NCBI GenBank assembly: GCA_016795365.1
Contig: JAEUHN010000051.1
Location: 124,001-188,000, forward strand
Direction of reading: 5' to 3'
DNA: 64,000 nt
DNA from: Verrucomicrobiaceae bacterium
GTDB taxonomy: Bacteria; Verrucomicrobiota; Verrucomicrobiia; Verrucomicrobiales; Verrucomicrobiaceae
Each line of letters opens with the position of its first letter. The first letter of the stretch is position 1. Position numbers and translations under genes: made by a program. The notes below the pieces were generated by a model. The model was not told the DNA's origin, searched no databases, and saw nothing but the letters and a program-made list of their open reading frames with translations. Below are positions 35,464 to 44,431 of the stretch, piece after piece.

Positions 35464-37965
35464 CTACTTCTGCCACTTCACCCACGGAACCTCGGTGGCT
35501 AGGCGATCAGGATGCACAGGGCGAAGTCGCGGCGTGAAGTGCTCGGCGGGTCGCGAAGCAGGCACGCGAGCGCGGCACGCAATGGTCGTTCCCGCTGCCC
35601 GCTGCACATCCATCGGCAGCGCCACCATCTTCCGAGTGTCGGGATCCACCGCGCACAGCTCTGCCACCACCTGGGATTCCGAGAGGCCACCGATGTTCGC
35701 AGTCGCCCAGAAAAGCCAGTGTTCGCCCTCGCGCTCCACGTTGCATTGCTCGAAGTGAACATACGGCCACTCCGCCGCGACCATAAGCTGCCAGGAGTTG
35801 AGCTGACGGGCCACCGCATCGCCGCTGGCCGTGCGATGATCGAAGGCCGCCGCCGCTGGCACGTAAGCCTGCTGCACATACTCGCGCACCATGCGATCAC
35901 TGCTGAAGGCAGGAGTCAATCGAGTCAGACTTGCACGCACACGAGGCAGCCAACGACGCGGCACACCATCCTGATCACGATCATAGAACAAGGGCGTGAT
36001 CACATGCTCCAGCAGGTGGTAAAGCTCGTGCGCATCGAGTGCATCGCGGGCCGGATTGTCATCATCCGTGCCGCCAATGCACCAGCCCACCTCCGGCGTG
36101 TAGGCCTCATCCCACCAGCCATCCAGCGTGGACAGATGCAAACCGCCATTGACCAGCGCCTTCATGCCGCTCGTGCCGCAGGCCTCGCGCGGACGCGCCG
36201 GATTGTTCAGCCAGATGTCCACACCACCGATCATCGCCTGCGCCACGCCCATGTCATAATCCTCCAGGAACACCGCCCGATGCTTCACCTCCGGCCTCCG
36301 GCAGAAGGCGACCACATCGCGCACAGCGTCCTTGCCCTGATGGTCATTCGGATGCGCCTTGCCCGCGATCACGAGCTGCACCGGACGCTCGCTGTGATTG
36401 AGGATGTGAATGAGACGATCCACCTCGTGGAGCATCAGCGATGGACGCTTGTAGCCCGTGAACCGACGGGCAAATCCAATGGTGAGCACGTTCGGGTCGA
36501 GCAGGCGCGTCACATCCCGATTCGCCCAGCCGCGCTCGCGACAACGACGTTCGTAGCGTTGACGAACAAACTCCACCAACTTCGCCCGCGCCTGCTGACG
36601 GAAGCTCCACAGCGATTCGTCGCTCATCGCCTCCACCCCCTTCGCTGCGTGTTCCAGATCACGAGACCAACCCTGGCGATACGCCTGCTGCCAGAACTGA
36701 TCGGCTGCCGAGGAGTCCCAGGTGGGCACATGCACGCCATTCGTCACATGACTCACCGGCACTTCATCGATCGGCACTCCAGGGAACAAGGGTGCGAAGA
36801 GCCGGCGGCTCACTTCACTATGCAACCGGCTCACCCCATTCACATAGCCACAGCCACGCACCGCCAGGTTGGCCATGTTGAACTGCTCATCGGCATTGCC
36901 AGGATTCAGCCGACCCAAGGCCAGCATTTGATCCATGCTGATGCCCGCCGACTCCACCAGAGGCCGCGCATAGTGCGCCACCAGCCCAGGATCAAACACA
37001 TCGAAGCCCGCCGCCACCGGCGTGTGTGTAGTGAACACATTGCCCCCACGCGTCGCCCACAGCGCCGTCTCGAACGACACCCCCGTCTTCTGGGCATGGC
37101 TCGCCGCCCGCGCGATCACCACGAAAGCCGCATGACCTTCATTCAAGTGACAGACCTTCGGTGCCAGCTCCAGCTTCTCTAACAAGTGCCAGCCGCCAAC
37201 TCCAAGGATCAGTTCCTGGAGCAATCGCGTGGTGCGATCCGCATTGTAAAGCTGCGCCGTGATCGCCCGGTCATTCGGACTGTTCATCGGATCGTTGCTG
37301 TCCAGCAACAACAGGCGCACTCCACCCACCTTCGCCTCCCAAGTCCGCAGGATCAGCGTGCGCCCCGGCAAGGGCAGCCGCACGCGCGGCCAGCGACCAT
37401 CAGGTCCCTTCACGGGCGACACCGGCATGGACCCTGGTTCATTGAATGGAAACACCTCCCGCTGCACCCCATCGCCCCCGATCGTCTGCCGGAAGTAGCC
37501 TTGCTGATAAAGCAGCCCAATACCCACCAGCGGCACCCCGAGAGCACTCGCGCTCTTCAAATGATCGCCCGCCAGCATCCCGAGACCGCCCGAGTAAATT
37601 GGCAGCGCCTCGCTCAGCCCAAACTCCATGCTGAAGTAAGCAATCGAAGCCGCCCCCCAACCATCGCCCAGCGTGTCCGCGAACCAGCCCTTCTCCGAAG
37701 TCGCGCGCTCCGCACGCTCCACCCAATGCCGTAGGTTCGTGAGGAACCCCTCATCACGCGCCGCCTCATCCAGCCTCTCCTGCCGCACATTGAGCAGGAT
37801 CGTCACCGGATTCCGTGTCCGCTCCCACATCTCCACATCCAGCCACGACCACACACGTGCCGCCGTCTGACTCCCACTCCAGCGAAAATCGAAAGCCAGC
37901 GAGGCCAGGGGTTGCAAAGCATCAGGCAGCACACGGCCCAGAGGACGAAGAGAGGATGAATTCAT
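35464..37965 (-). CDS. glgP: Alpha-glucan (glycogen/maltodextrin) phosphorylase, GT35
   Basis: The 833-residue protein has the DUF3417-type N-terminus (LASLAFDFRWSGSQTAARVW) found in the short bacterial phosphorylase subgroup. GT35 landmarks include YSGGLGMLAGDHLKSAS, HLNEGHAAFV, HVTNGVHVPTW, GFARRFTGYKR, and EACGTSGMKALVNGG with the PLP-binding Lys near residue 597. It phosphorolyses alpha-1,4-glucans to glucose-1-phosphate in the cytoplasm. It is a monocistronic leftward unit; no other glycogen genes are adjacent. The stop lies 23 bp from the convergent spermidine-synthase-like gene. Confidence 0.95.
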   Translation of the reverse strand: MNSSSLRPLGRVLPDALQPLASLAFDFRWSGSQTAARVWSWLDVEMWERTRNPVTILLNVRQERLDEAARDEGFLTNLRHWVERAERATSEKGWFADTLGDGWGAASIAYFSMEFGLSEALPIYSGGLGMLAGDHLKSASALGVPLVGIGLLYQQGYFRQTIGGDGVQREVFPFNEPGSMPVSPVKGPDGRWPRVRLPLPGRTLILRTWEAKVGGVRLLLLDSNDPMNSPNDRAITAQLYNADRTTRLLQELILGVGGWHLLEKLELAPKVCHLNEGHAAFVVIARAASHAQKTGVSFETALWATRGGNVFTTHTPVAAGFDVFDPGLVAHYARPLVESAGISMDQMLALGRLNPGNADEQFNMANLAVRGCGYVNGVSRLHSEVSRRLFAPLFPGVPIDEVPVSHVTNGVHVPTWDSSAADQFWQQAYRQGWSRDLEHAAKGVEAMSDESLWSFRQQARAKLVEFVRQRYERRCRERGWANRDVTRLLDPNVLTIGFARRFTGYKRPSLMLHEVDRLIHILNHSERPVQLVIAGKAHPNDHQGKDAVRDVVAFCRRPEVKHRAVFLEDYDMGVAQAMIGGVDIWLNNPARPREACGTSGMKALVNGGLHLSTLDGWWDEAYTPEVGWCIGGTDDDNPARDALDAHELYHLLEHVITPLFYDRDQDGVPRRWLPRVRASLTRLTPAFSSDRMVREYVQQAYVPAAAAFDHRTASGDAVARQLNSWQLMVAAEWPYVHFEQCNVEREGEHWLFWATANIGGLSESQVVAELCAVDPDTRKMVALPMDVQRAAGTTIACRARVPASRPAEHFTPRLRPVHPDRLATEVPWVKWQK

Positions 37966-38020
37966 GAGATAAGAAGTAGAGAGCAGAGAAAGGACGAGAC
38001 GCTAGTGGCGGTTCGGTGAG

Positions 38021-38055
38021 TCATTGGTCATTGGTCATTGGTCATTGGTCATTGG
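38021..38055. repeat. Five-copy heptanucleotide tandem repeat TCATTGG
   Basis: Five perfect copies of the 7-bp unit lie in the gap between glgP and the haemoglobin gene, about 56 bp upstream of the glgP start. Copy number may vary by slippage. Confidence 0.95.
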
Positions 38056-38116
38056 TCACATGGATCACTCGGGTCCCTGCCCCTCCAACCAACTCCCCCG
38101 CCCCAGCGCCAGCTGA

Positions 38117-38488
38117 TTAATAAGACGTTCCCGTCACTTCGTTGGCAAAGCTGTTGATGCGATCAATGACTTGTTCCGCCTCGGCATCGTCCACCCCGAG
38201 GTCTTCGAGCGTTTGGACCAGATGCTCCACGAAGCGGCTGAAGTGATGCGCCGTGATCCCACGCCCATGATGCACATGCCCGATGGGACGACCCGAATAC
38301 GACACCGGCCCTCCTAGCGCCATCGTGAAGAACTCCCGCTGCATCAGATGCAGCTTCTCCACCTCCGTGTGGCGGAAGAAAGGAGCCAGTTCCGAGTCCG
38401 CCATCACGCGGGTATAAAAGGTGATCACCAGGGATTCGATCCCCGCCCGGCCACCCAGACGATCAAAGAGAGAAGCAGAAGCACTCAT
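38117..38488 (-). CDS. Truncated haemoglobin, group I-like
   Basis: The 123-residue protein has the 2-on-2 globin pattern: LFDRLGGRAGIESLVITFYTR (B10 Tyr at about residue 25), FFRHTEVEKLHLMQREFF, and the proximal His in HVHHGRGITAHHF (about H73). All haem-pocket residues needed for binding are present. Such proteins handle oxygen, nitric oxide or redox signalling in the cytoplasm. The gene stands alone on the minus strand. Confidence 0.93.
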   Translation of the reverse strand: MSASASLFDRLGGRAGIESLVITFYTRVMADSELAPFFRHTEVEKLHLMQREFFTMALGGPVSYSGRPIGHVHHGRGITAHHFSRFVEHLVQTLEDLGVDDAEAEQVIDRINSFANEVTGTSY

Positions 38489-38676
38489 GCCCGCTCCATG
38501 CAGCAGAATCGAGGCCGGTTCAGCCCCCGAGTGCTTGATCGCAAGTCACGGCGCTGAATGAACAAGAATGGCGGTCCTTGGAGGCACGCCTTCCTTCCAA
38601 GGTTTGTCCTCCCTGATGCATCCACTGCACCATCTATGCCTTGCTCCCTCACCCAGTTTTTCATATTCATGGACCC

Positions 38677-38919
38677 ATGAAGATCACGATTGATCTGCCC
38701 GACGACATCTTCCTTAAAGCCAAAGTCTTGGCCTCAGAGCAGCGCACCACATTGAGTGAAGTGCTTGTCCAGGCATTGCAGCGCTTCATGCAGACGCCGC
38801 CTGAAGCAGAGGAGAAGCAGCGCTATGATGTGGGTGCCCTCCTGCTCAAAGCCATGCAGGCATCGAACACCGAGCCAATGATCCCTCTGACGCGGGAGGA
38901 AATCTATGCCGAGAGGTGA
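38677..38919 (+). CDS. VapB-like ribbon-helix-helix antitoxin, apparently orphan
   Basis: The start is ATG 38677 (MKITIDLPDDIFLKAKVLAS), giving 80 residues. The N-terminal 40 residues match the ribbon-helix-helix antitoxin fold with a MKITIDLPDD strand and the helix KVLASEQRTTLSEVLVQALQ. The C-terminal tail (PLTREEIYAER) resembles the toxin-binding arm. Normally a PIN-domain toxin follows within a few bases; here only a short, non-PIN frame (about 38 codons from 38909) is seen before the convergent NTPase gene ends at 38978. It therefore looks like a solitary antitoxin, perhaps left after toxin loss. Confidence 0.78.
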   Translation: MKITIDLPDDIFLKAKVLASEQRTTLSEVLVQALQRFMQTPPEAEEKQRYDVGALLLKAMQASNTEPMIPLTREEIYAER

Positions 38920-38977
38920 TCTTTATTCCGAACTCTGCCTTCCGGCTTCATTCCGCCCGCTTTGGCGAAAGCACTAT

Positions 38978-41900
38978 TCAGCGGTAGATGTCCTCCAAGC
39001 GATGAGTGAGTGCCCGAGCTTTTGACCAGCCCGCATCCACTAACATGTCCAGCAGTCTAAGCAGCGCCTGAAGGCAATCAGAGTTCCCGTCTGTGGAAAC
39101 GCGGAGAACATGCCGATGATCAGAGAGCAGGCGGTGGATCAGTTTTTCGACGTCATCGACCACCAAACTCTCTTGAAGAAATCCCCATGCGTTACTCGTC
39201 TCAATCGCCTTCGCAGCGCAGAGGAAAGTCCGCGCGGGATCGGCGGGTTGTAGGTGAATCATGGCTTCCAACACATGATGCGCCGTATGGGGATGATACT
39301 CGTTCGCCAGAGCTTCGAAGAGATCGGCAGCCTCGTTCCAAAAACGTCGTGCTTGGGGTTGCGTGAGAGCATCTTCATCTTGGTTCTGCTTCGTGGCGAA
39401 AGCGCCGCTGCCAAAGAAAAGCTGGGCAGCGATACCATCGACGATGCGGCTCAAGGTGTCGATCTGGGCTTGCAGCTTTTGCTTCTGCTCTTTGTCGTCA
39501 GGGTTAGCTTCGTGGATGGCTTGCCACAGTAATCTTCGTTCCGAAAGCGTCTTCTGCGCGGTGAACAACAGTTCGCGAAAAAACCTCCAAGCCCGGGACC
39601 GATGTTCGTCAGCCTCGGTATCAGAAACAATGGCATCTCCAGCAGTTAACCAGCGTCCTTTTCGACAGCCGTGAAGTTGGGGAGTCAATGACCGTCCGAT
39701 GGCCTGTCCCTCACATCGGGCGATCCGAGTGGCAACATAGTCCCAACAGGATAGATCCCCGCAGCGCAAATAGCGGAAAAGAAAAGCGCTCATCAACTCC
39801 TCATGAATGTCGTGCTCATCCGGCGCGGTTGTTCCTGCACGTTCTGCAATGCGACGCATTCGAAGCAGTGCCTTATCGGGATCCTGAGATAGCAGTTCGC
39901 GAAGAGAGTCGAGAAGCCCGCTGAGCACCCGGAAAGTAGGTTCGGATTCGATTAGTGTGTCGATCAGTTCCCACATCAGTTGGGGAGCGGCTCCTCGTAT
40001 AGCAAACAAACTACTGGAGAGATGTTGACGCACAATCCTAGATCCATCAGTTGCCAAACGGCGCAGGGCCTTTGCAGTTGCGGCATCTATGTCACGGAGT
40101 CGGCAAACCAAGAACGGCAAGCCTTCGGCAGCATCGCTACGGGGAGATGGCCAAGCCCATGCTTCGAGCCTTTCCTCGCCCCTTAAATCTTCAGGGGCGA
40201 CGACAGGCAAAGGATCGGAAACGGCACGCAGCAAGATGCGTTGAGCAAAAGCAAAAAGCCCTTGGGCTCGAGGTGGCGGTCGTCGCCCGGCAAGTCTTGA
40301 GCAAGTTTGAGTCAGCCGTCCCCACAGATCGATTGTCTGCTCAGGATGAGTTGCCCGGCACTTCCTTATGAGCCTGTCCGCACGCCGAAGAAGCGCGAGA
40401 TCATCGCTGGCAGTTTTAGCGGACACCTTGGTGGCATTGTCCCTCTGCCTAATCGCATCGAGGGATTGCGACATTGTTACAATTGAATCAGCAGTTGGAT
40501 CAGCTCCTTCTGGCTGGTCTGGGATGGGCGCACCTCCAAGGCTCGGCAGAAACTGCGTCAGGGAGCTAGGCTGACGATTACGTCTCAATTCTCCTGCGGC
40601 TTGCCTCGTCCGCCAAAGTGTCAGGGTCTCGGCGAGGGCGATATTCGTTCCATCAAGCTCTCCAAGAATGATGTCCTGCACGTAGATGATCCACTCTGGC
40701 GTCGGCTCACGCTGGTCTTCACATCGAAGTGGAGTTGTCCGGGGCAGCCCCAAGAGCGTCCGCTCCAATCTTATTCGGCGTTTTTTGTCTCCTGCCCGAT
40801 GCAACGCGGCGAAAAGCGCCACGGCTCCGTATCTGTAATCGGGCATCGTTAGCATCAGCGGTTCATGCACTGCTTCCTCCAGCAGTTCCCCCAGTTCTGC
40901 CACATGCTGACTTGCGATCTCCAACACTGTCTGCCAGACAACTGCTGAACGATTTTCCCGCGCAAGCGTGTCCACGACCGCCTCCAATGCCGGACGATCA
41001 GCATCATCACACCAGTGATGGAGTCGTTGTTCGAAGGAATTGAGAATTGTGTTCTCCTCGTGTTCGAACTGTCGTCCCAAGTTCGAACTCCCATCGCTTT
41101 TCAGCTCGCACTCGGTTCCTCTGATAGTGAATGTAGCCTGAAAGCATTTCGAAGGCCGTGACCACCGTCTGCCCTGACGTTCCTCTACTGCATTCCAAGC
41201 TATGCACACGAGAGTGGCAGCGAGTCCAGGGTCCATTTTGTCTGCCCCCTGATAATACTCTGCCAGCGAGTAGCGGTTGAGTTCCCAATCCTGACGTGTC
41301 TCTGTCCGGAAAGGAAGAATGAGTGATCCGCTTGTTCGATGCTCGCCGCTATTCGGTGCGGTAGAAAAGGACACGTCAAACAGCCGCTTTACCACTGCAT
41401 CACCGTGTGGACCGAGGTGCTTGATTTCATGAGCGAGGTCGAACAAATCCTCGTGGGGGAAGAGTGCAACGCGCTCGGTGGCCATGATGGCTAGAAGCAT
41501 CCTTTCGCTTTCAACTCGCTGGCAGTCAAAGGTGCGGCAGATCGCTCTGGTCGCCGTCGCCGCAACGTATCGCCATCCTCTGTTCACAGGCTTCGTGAGA
41601 TGGTGAGAAAGCAGATGTCGTCCGGCCTCATTGAGGTTTTGGCGATCAGGTTCCTGCTGTGCTGCCTCCACATCTAAAAGTCGCACCAGCAGGAACAAAA
41701 TGGGCGACTCAAGGGACGGATGCTCCGACAGCATTGCGCCCAACTTCCTGGCGTAGTTACACCAAACTGGCGAAGCATTCCGAATCGATTCAGATGATAC
41801 ATCGGCAAGACCTGTCGATAAGTGTAGTGCAGTCTTGATCACGGACCGAATATCAGGTCGAGATTGGCTCATTGCACTTAGCAGAGGAGCAACATCAGTC

Positions 41901-44029
41901 TGCGCTGTAACCCTGTGCGCAGCAACCAACGGGCCTTGGATCCGTGTAATGCTACGTAGCTGTGGGCTTTCCTGCATCCTTATGCACGCATTCCAGAAAT
42001 CTAGCGCATTAGGGCCTGCATCCCACATTTCGTGCAAGGCCATTCTAAAGCTCGACAGGTAGAGAATGGGGGCCAACGGCTCCCGTTCAGCGAAAGCAAC
42101 AAATGGTTCTGCCACCAACGGAATCAGCGCCTTTGCGATCACATAATCATGGAGCAAGTGGTGACTGAATCGGATGGCTTCATCGCCAACGCGCGCACCA
42201 TGCTTGATCGCTGGACCCTGGAGAATGCCGCGGCTGCGGAGATCATTTACTGCGTCGCGTTGTGCTGAGTTGAACGCCAGCTCTTTAATCGAAAGTGACA
42301 TGCTGCGGCGGGTCAACATTTGCCTGCAAATCGCGTGCAGCGCCGCCTCACGATCACCGGAGCCAGCACCTTCGCCAATGCGTATGTCCCAGAACCTCCG
42401 AAGTAGAAGAGTAGGGCTGCTCCAATCCGCCAGCTGAGAAGGTGAGACACCCGCTCTCAGCAGGTCAGAAGCGAGTCGCAAGAAGAAGGGCGAGCGGTGC
42501 AGCTCTTCAGAGCGATTTGACCGCCTAGCGCTTGCGACAAACGGCTCGATCTCCATTCGCGTTTGCACCAAGCAGTCCAGTTCCTGTTCCCTCAATCGAC
42601 CAAGATGAAAATGGGAAACTCCGGCAAAGTCCTCGGATGAGTGATCGGTCACACCGTCCCCAGGAAACAATTCGCGCAACTGTTGGCTGTGCTTCAAGTC
42701 AAATTCACGAACACTCGCGATCACCGTCCATTGCGACTCGCCACGCAAGATCCTCTCTAACAACCGCCTCAGCTTTGCTTGCAAATCAGGATCGCGGACC
42801 GCATCAAGGGCGTCAGTGATGAGGTAACCGGGAACACCGTCTGGCCAATGCGCTAGCACATCGTCCAGCTCATGTTGAAGTCGAGTGAGAGCACCACAAC
42901 TGGTCCACTGACTATCCTCCATCTCCTCCGCGAGCATCAAGACCACAGGCAGGCCTTTCAGATGGAGTTCTTCTACCAACCTGTGTATTAGCCCGCTCTT
43001 CCCACAACCGGGTTCTCCAGTTAGCAGCCTGTGGCCTTTCTTTAACGAAGTCCAAAAGGCAGCCATTTCAGCCTCACGAGGTAAATGAACTTCCTCCTCC
43101 GTCGTCGAACCGAATCTCAGATAGCGGTGCTCTCGAAGTCGGGCGAGGTTGCTCTTCGTCATCTTTGTCAGCAGGGCAACATCGTCCGAGTAGTCGAGTT
43201 CGCTCTTCAATCGAATCCCGTTCGACGTGAGGAATGAACGAAGCTGTTGGGGACGAAGTTTGAGTCCCCGGCGATTCGCATCGCTTAATGCTTCACGTAG
43301 AACCGACCAGGCGAGTGGTGTGTCTGGTGTCTTGGTAAGGACATGGGTAGCTAGTTCGCTTTGAGCCAGCCTGTCATGGTATGATCCACCGCCAAAATCG
43401 AAGACTTCAACGTGAATGCGTGACACAAGTGCCTGCACGGTCTCACTCGAAACCGAAGCGCCAGTGAGCCGTCTCCAGCGCGCGCTGACAATCTTGATGA
43501 GAGCACCAAGGGCATCTCGTTCTTTGGAAGTCCTTCGGCGCAAGAAGTCCGCATGATCATCGACGGGCATCTCAGCCCGATATGCCTTCAATGCTTCGCG
43601 CAGATGGAACGTGACCGGCAAGCCTGCGGTCGATGGCAAAGCCCAAACGAATCTCGACTGAAAGCGATGCGGCTCCGGTAATGCGAAATACTGCTCAACC
43701 AACGATTCAATCACTTCTGAAAATGTCCCTTTGCCCGAACCGAGAGACACGGACCCAGTTCTGCGCTTTGCCGAGAAGAAGACTTTACCTCCACTCGCGT
43801 CTCGCAGATCGAGAACTGCGTCATCAACGACGTCGTCCGTTTGCAGAGCCAAACTAGAAATCTCGCACGCCGATACGCCATCGAGAATCTCGACGCTGCC
43901 TCCGATCAGCATTCGGGAGGCAAGCCAGCATGCAACGTCCACCTCATAACCGACGCCTCCAGACGTATTCCTCCCGCCAAACTGACGTTTGGTTGAAATC
44001 GCAGATTTGCCGGGAGGGGCTTTGTTCAT
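38978..44029 (-). CDS. Avs-like STAND NTPase with N-terminal Cap4/DUF4297-like nuclease domain
   Basis: The start is ATG 44029 (MNKAPPGKSAIST; a TTG six codons upstream is less likely), giving 1,683 residues. Residues about 20-150 resemble the DUF4297/Cap4 nuclease: GVGYEVDVACWL, then DDVVDDAVLDLRDASGGKVF and FSAKRR (a PD-(D/E)xK-like acidic plus Lys core). A STAND ATPase follows, with P-loop GEPGCGKS at about 338-345, Walker B GYLITDALDAV at about 401-411, and VIASVREFD. The rest, over 1,100 residues, is helical, of the type used for target sensing. This is the architecture of Avs/AVAST antiphage proteins, where the C-terminus recognises phage proteins and the nuclease kills the infected cell. 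The target is unknown. Base composition is lower in GC than in the neighbours. Confidence 0.82.
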   Translation of the reverse strand: MNKAPPGKSAISTKRQFGGRNTSGGVGYEVDVACWLASRMLIGGSVEILDGVSACEISSLALQTDDVVDDAVLDLRDASGGKVFFSAKRRTGSVSLGSGKGTFSEVIESLVEQYFALPEPHRFQSRFVWALPSTAGLPVTFHLREALKAYRAEMPVDDHADFLRRRTSKERDALGALIKIVSARWRRLTGASVSSETVQALVSRIHVEVFDFGGGSYHDRLAQSELATHVLTKTPDTPLAWSVLREALSDANRRGLKLRPQQLRSFLTSNGIRLKSELDYSDDVALLTKMTKSNLARLREHRYLRFGSTTEEEVHLPREAEMAAFWTSLKKGHRLLTGEPGCGKSGLIHRLVEELHLKGLPVVLMLAEEMEDSQWTSCGALTRLQHELDDVLAHWPDGVPGYLITDALDAVRDPDLQAKLRRLLERILRGESQWTVIASVREFDLKHSQQLRELFPGDGVTDHSSEDFAGVSHFHLGRLREQELDCLVQTRMEIEPFVASARRSNRSEELHRSPFFLRLASDLLRAGVSPSQLADWSSPTLLLRRFWDIRIGEGAGSGDREAALHAICRQMLTRRSMSLSIKELAFNSAQRDAVNDLRSRGILQGPAIKHGARVGDEAIRFSHHLLHDYVIAKALIPLVAEPFVAFAEREPLAPILYLSSFRMALHEMWDAGPNALDFWNACIRMQESPQLRSITRIQGPLVAAHRVTAQTDVAPLLSAMSQSRPDIRSVIKTALHLSTGLADVSSESIRNASPVWCNYARKLGAMLSEHPSLESPILFLLVRLLDVEAAQQEPDRQNLNEAGRHLLSHHLTKPVNRGWRYVAATATRAICRTFDCQRVESERMLLAIMATERVALFPHEDLFDLAHEIKHLGPHGDAVVKRLFDVSFSTAPNSGEHRTSGSLILPFRTETRQDWELNRYSLAEYYQGADKMDPGLAATLVCIAWNAVEERQGRRWSRPSKCFQATFTIRGTECELKSDGSSNLGRQFEHEENTILNSFEQRLHHWCDDADRPALEAVVDTLARENRSAVVWQTVLEIASQHVAELGELLEEAVHEPLMLTMPDYRYGAVALFAALHRAGDKKRRIRLERTLLGLPRTTPLRCEDQREPTPEWIIYVQDIILGELDGTNIALAETLTLWRTRQAAGELRRNRQPSSLTQFLPSLGGAPIPDQPEGADPTADSIVTMSQSLDAIRQRDNATKVSAKTASDDLALLRRADRLIRKCRATHPEQTIDLWGRLTQTCSRLAGRRPPPRAQGLFAFAQRILLRAVSDPLPVVAPEDLRGEERLEAWAWPSPRSDAAEGLPFLVCRLRDIDAATAKALRRLATDGSRIVRQHLSSSLFAIRGAAPQLMWELIDTLIESEPTFRVLSGLLDSLRELLSQDPDKALLRMRRIAERAGTTAPDEHDIHEELMSAFLFRYLRCGDLSCWDYVATRIARCEGQAIGRSLTPQLHGCRKGRWLTAGDAIVSDTEADEHRSRAWRFFRELLFTAQKTLSERRLLWQAIHEANPDDKEQKQKLQAQIDTLSRIVDGIAAQLFFGSGAFATKQNQDEDALTQPQARRFWNEAADLFEALANEYHPHTAHHVLEAMIHLQPADPARTFLCAAKAIETSNAWGFLQESLVVDDVEKLIHRLLSDHRHVLRVSTDGNSDCLQALLRLLDMLVDAGWSKARALTHRLEDIYR

Positions 44030-44431
44030 GGAATCATCTGGAGCCAAGTAATCTTTGCTCGTCCGGCAGAGTATGCGGTAGCAATCGAGCTAGCAACGAA
44101 CAACAGAGCAAGGGAGTTTGGCCTCTCTCCTACAGCGTGTTTGATCTCAACTTCTTCTCGCCCGCTGGCACTGCCAACCACTTCCTGGCCTCTGCCGTCT
44201 GTCCAGCGACAGCATTCATGCCGCCATCACTGCGTGTGGGATAGTCTCGGATCACTGTGAACGGTGATTATTACCCCGCATCCCCACCACAAAAACCGCA
44301 CCACTGAACACATCGACGACGTCTGACGGAAGTGTTTCATGGAATTCGATGCCGGGTGGCACGGAAAGTTCTAGCGAGGGTGGTCTGGCGCGGGATGTCC
44401 TCCGGGCGTCGGGTTGGGATTCTTCATTGGA
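44030..44431. other. Gene-free gap between the defence gene and the AspT-like transporter
   Basis: About 400 bp without a supported gene. It holds the likely promoter of the leftward NTPase and an imperfect inverted repeat with ATCAC/GTGAT arms at 44251-44268. A 29-codon minus-strand frame at about 44219-44130 has no recognisable product. No insertion-sequence ends or tRNA gene were seen. Confidence 0.6.
44068..44096 (-). promoter_or_regulatory. Weak candidate promoter of the Avs-like gene
   Basis: On the minus strand, TTGCTA and TACTCT are separated by 17 bp, ending 38 bp before the ATG at 44029. The match to consensus is only moderate. Confidence 0.3.

Noticed and set aside
35512-37182. 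556-codon plus-strand open frame opposite glgP
   Set aside because: Antisense shadow of a clear GT35 enzyme; no domain or plausible start signal.
38909-38980. Possible toxin gene following the antitoxin
   Set aside because: The frame is only about 38 codons with no PIN, RelE or MazF features and runs into the end of the convergent gene.
44030-44431. Insertion-sequence or integrase remnant beside the Avs-like gene
   Set aside because: No transposase or integrase motif, terminal inverted repeat or target duplication was found; only short unrecognised frames occur.
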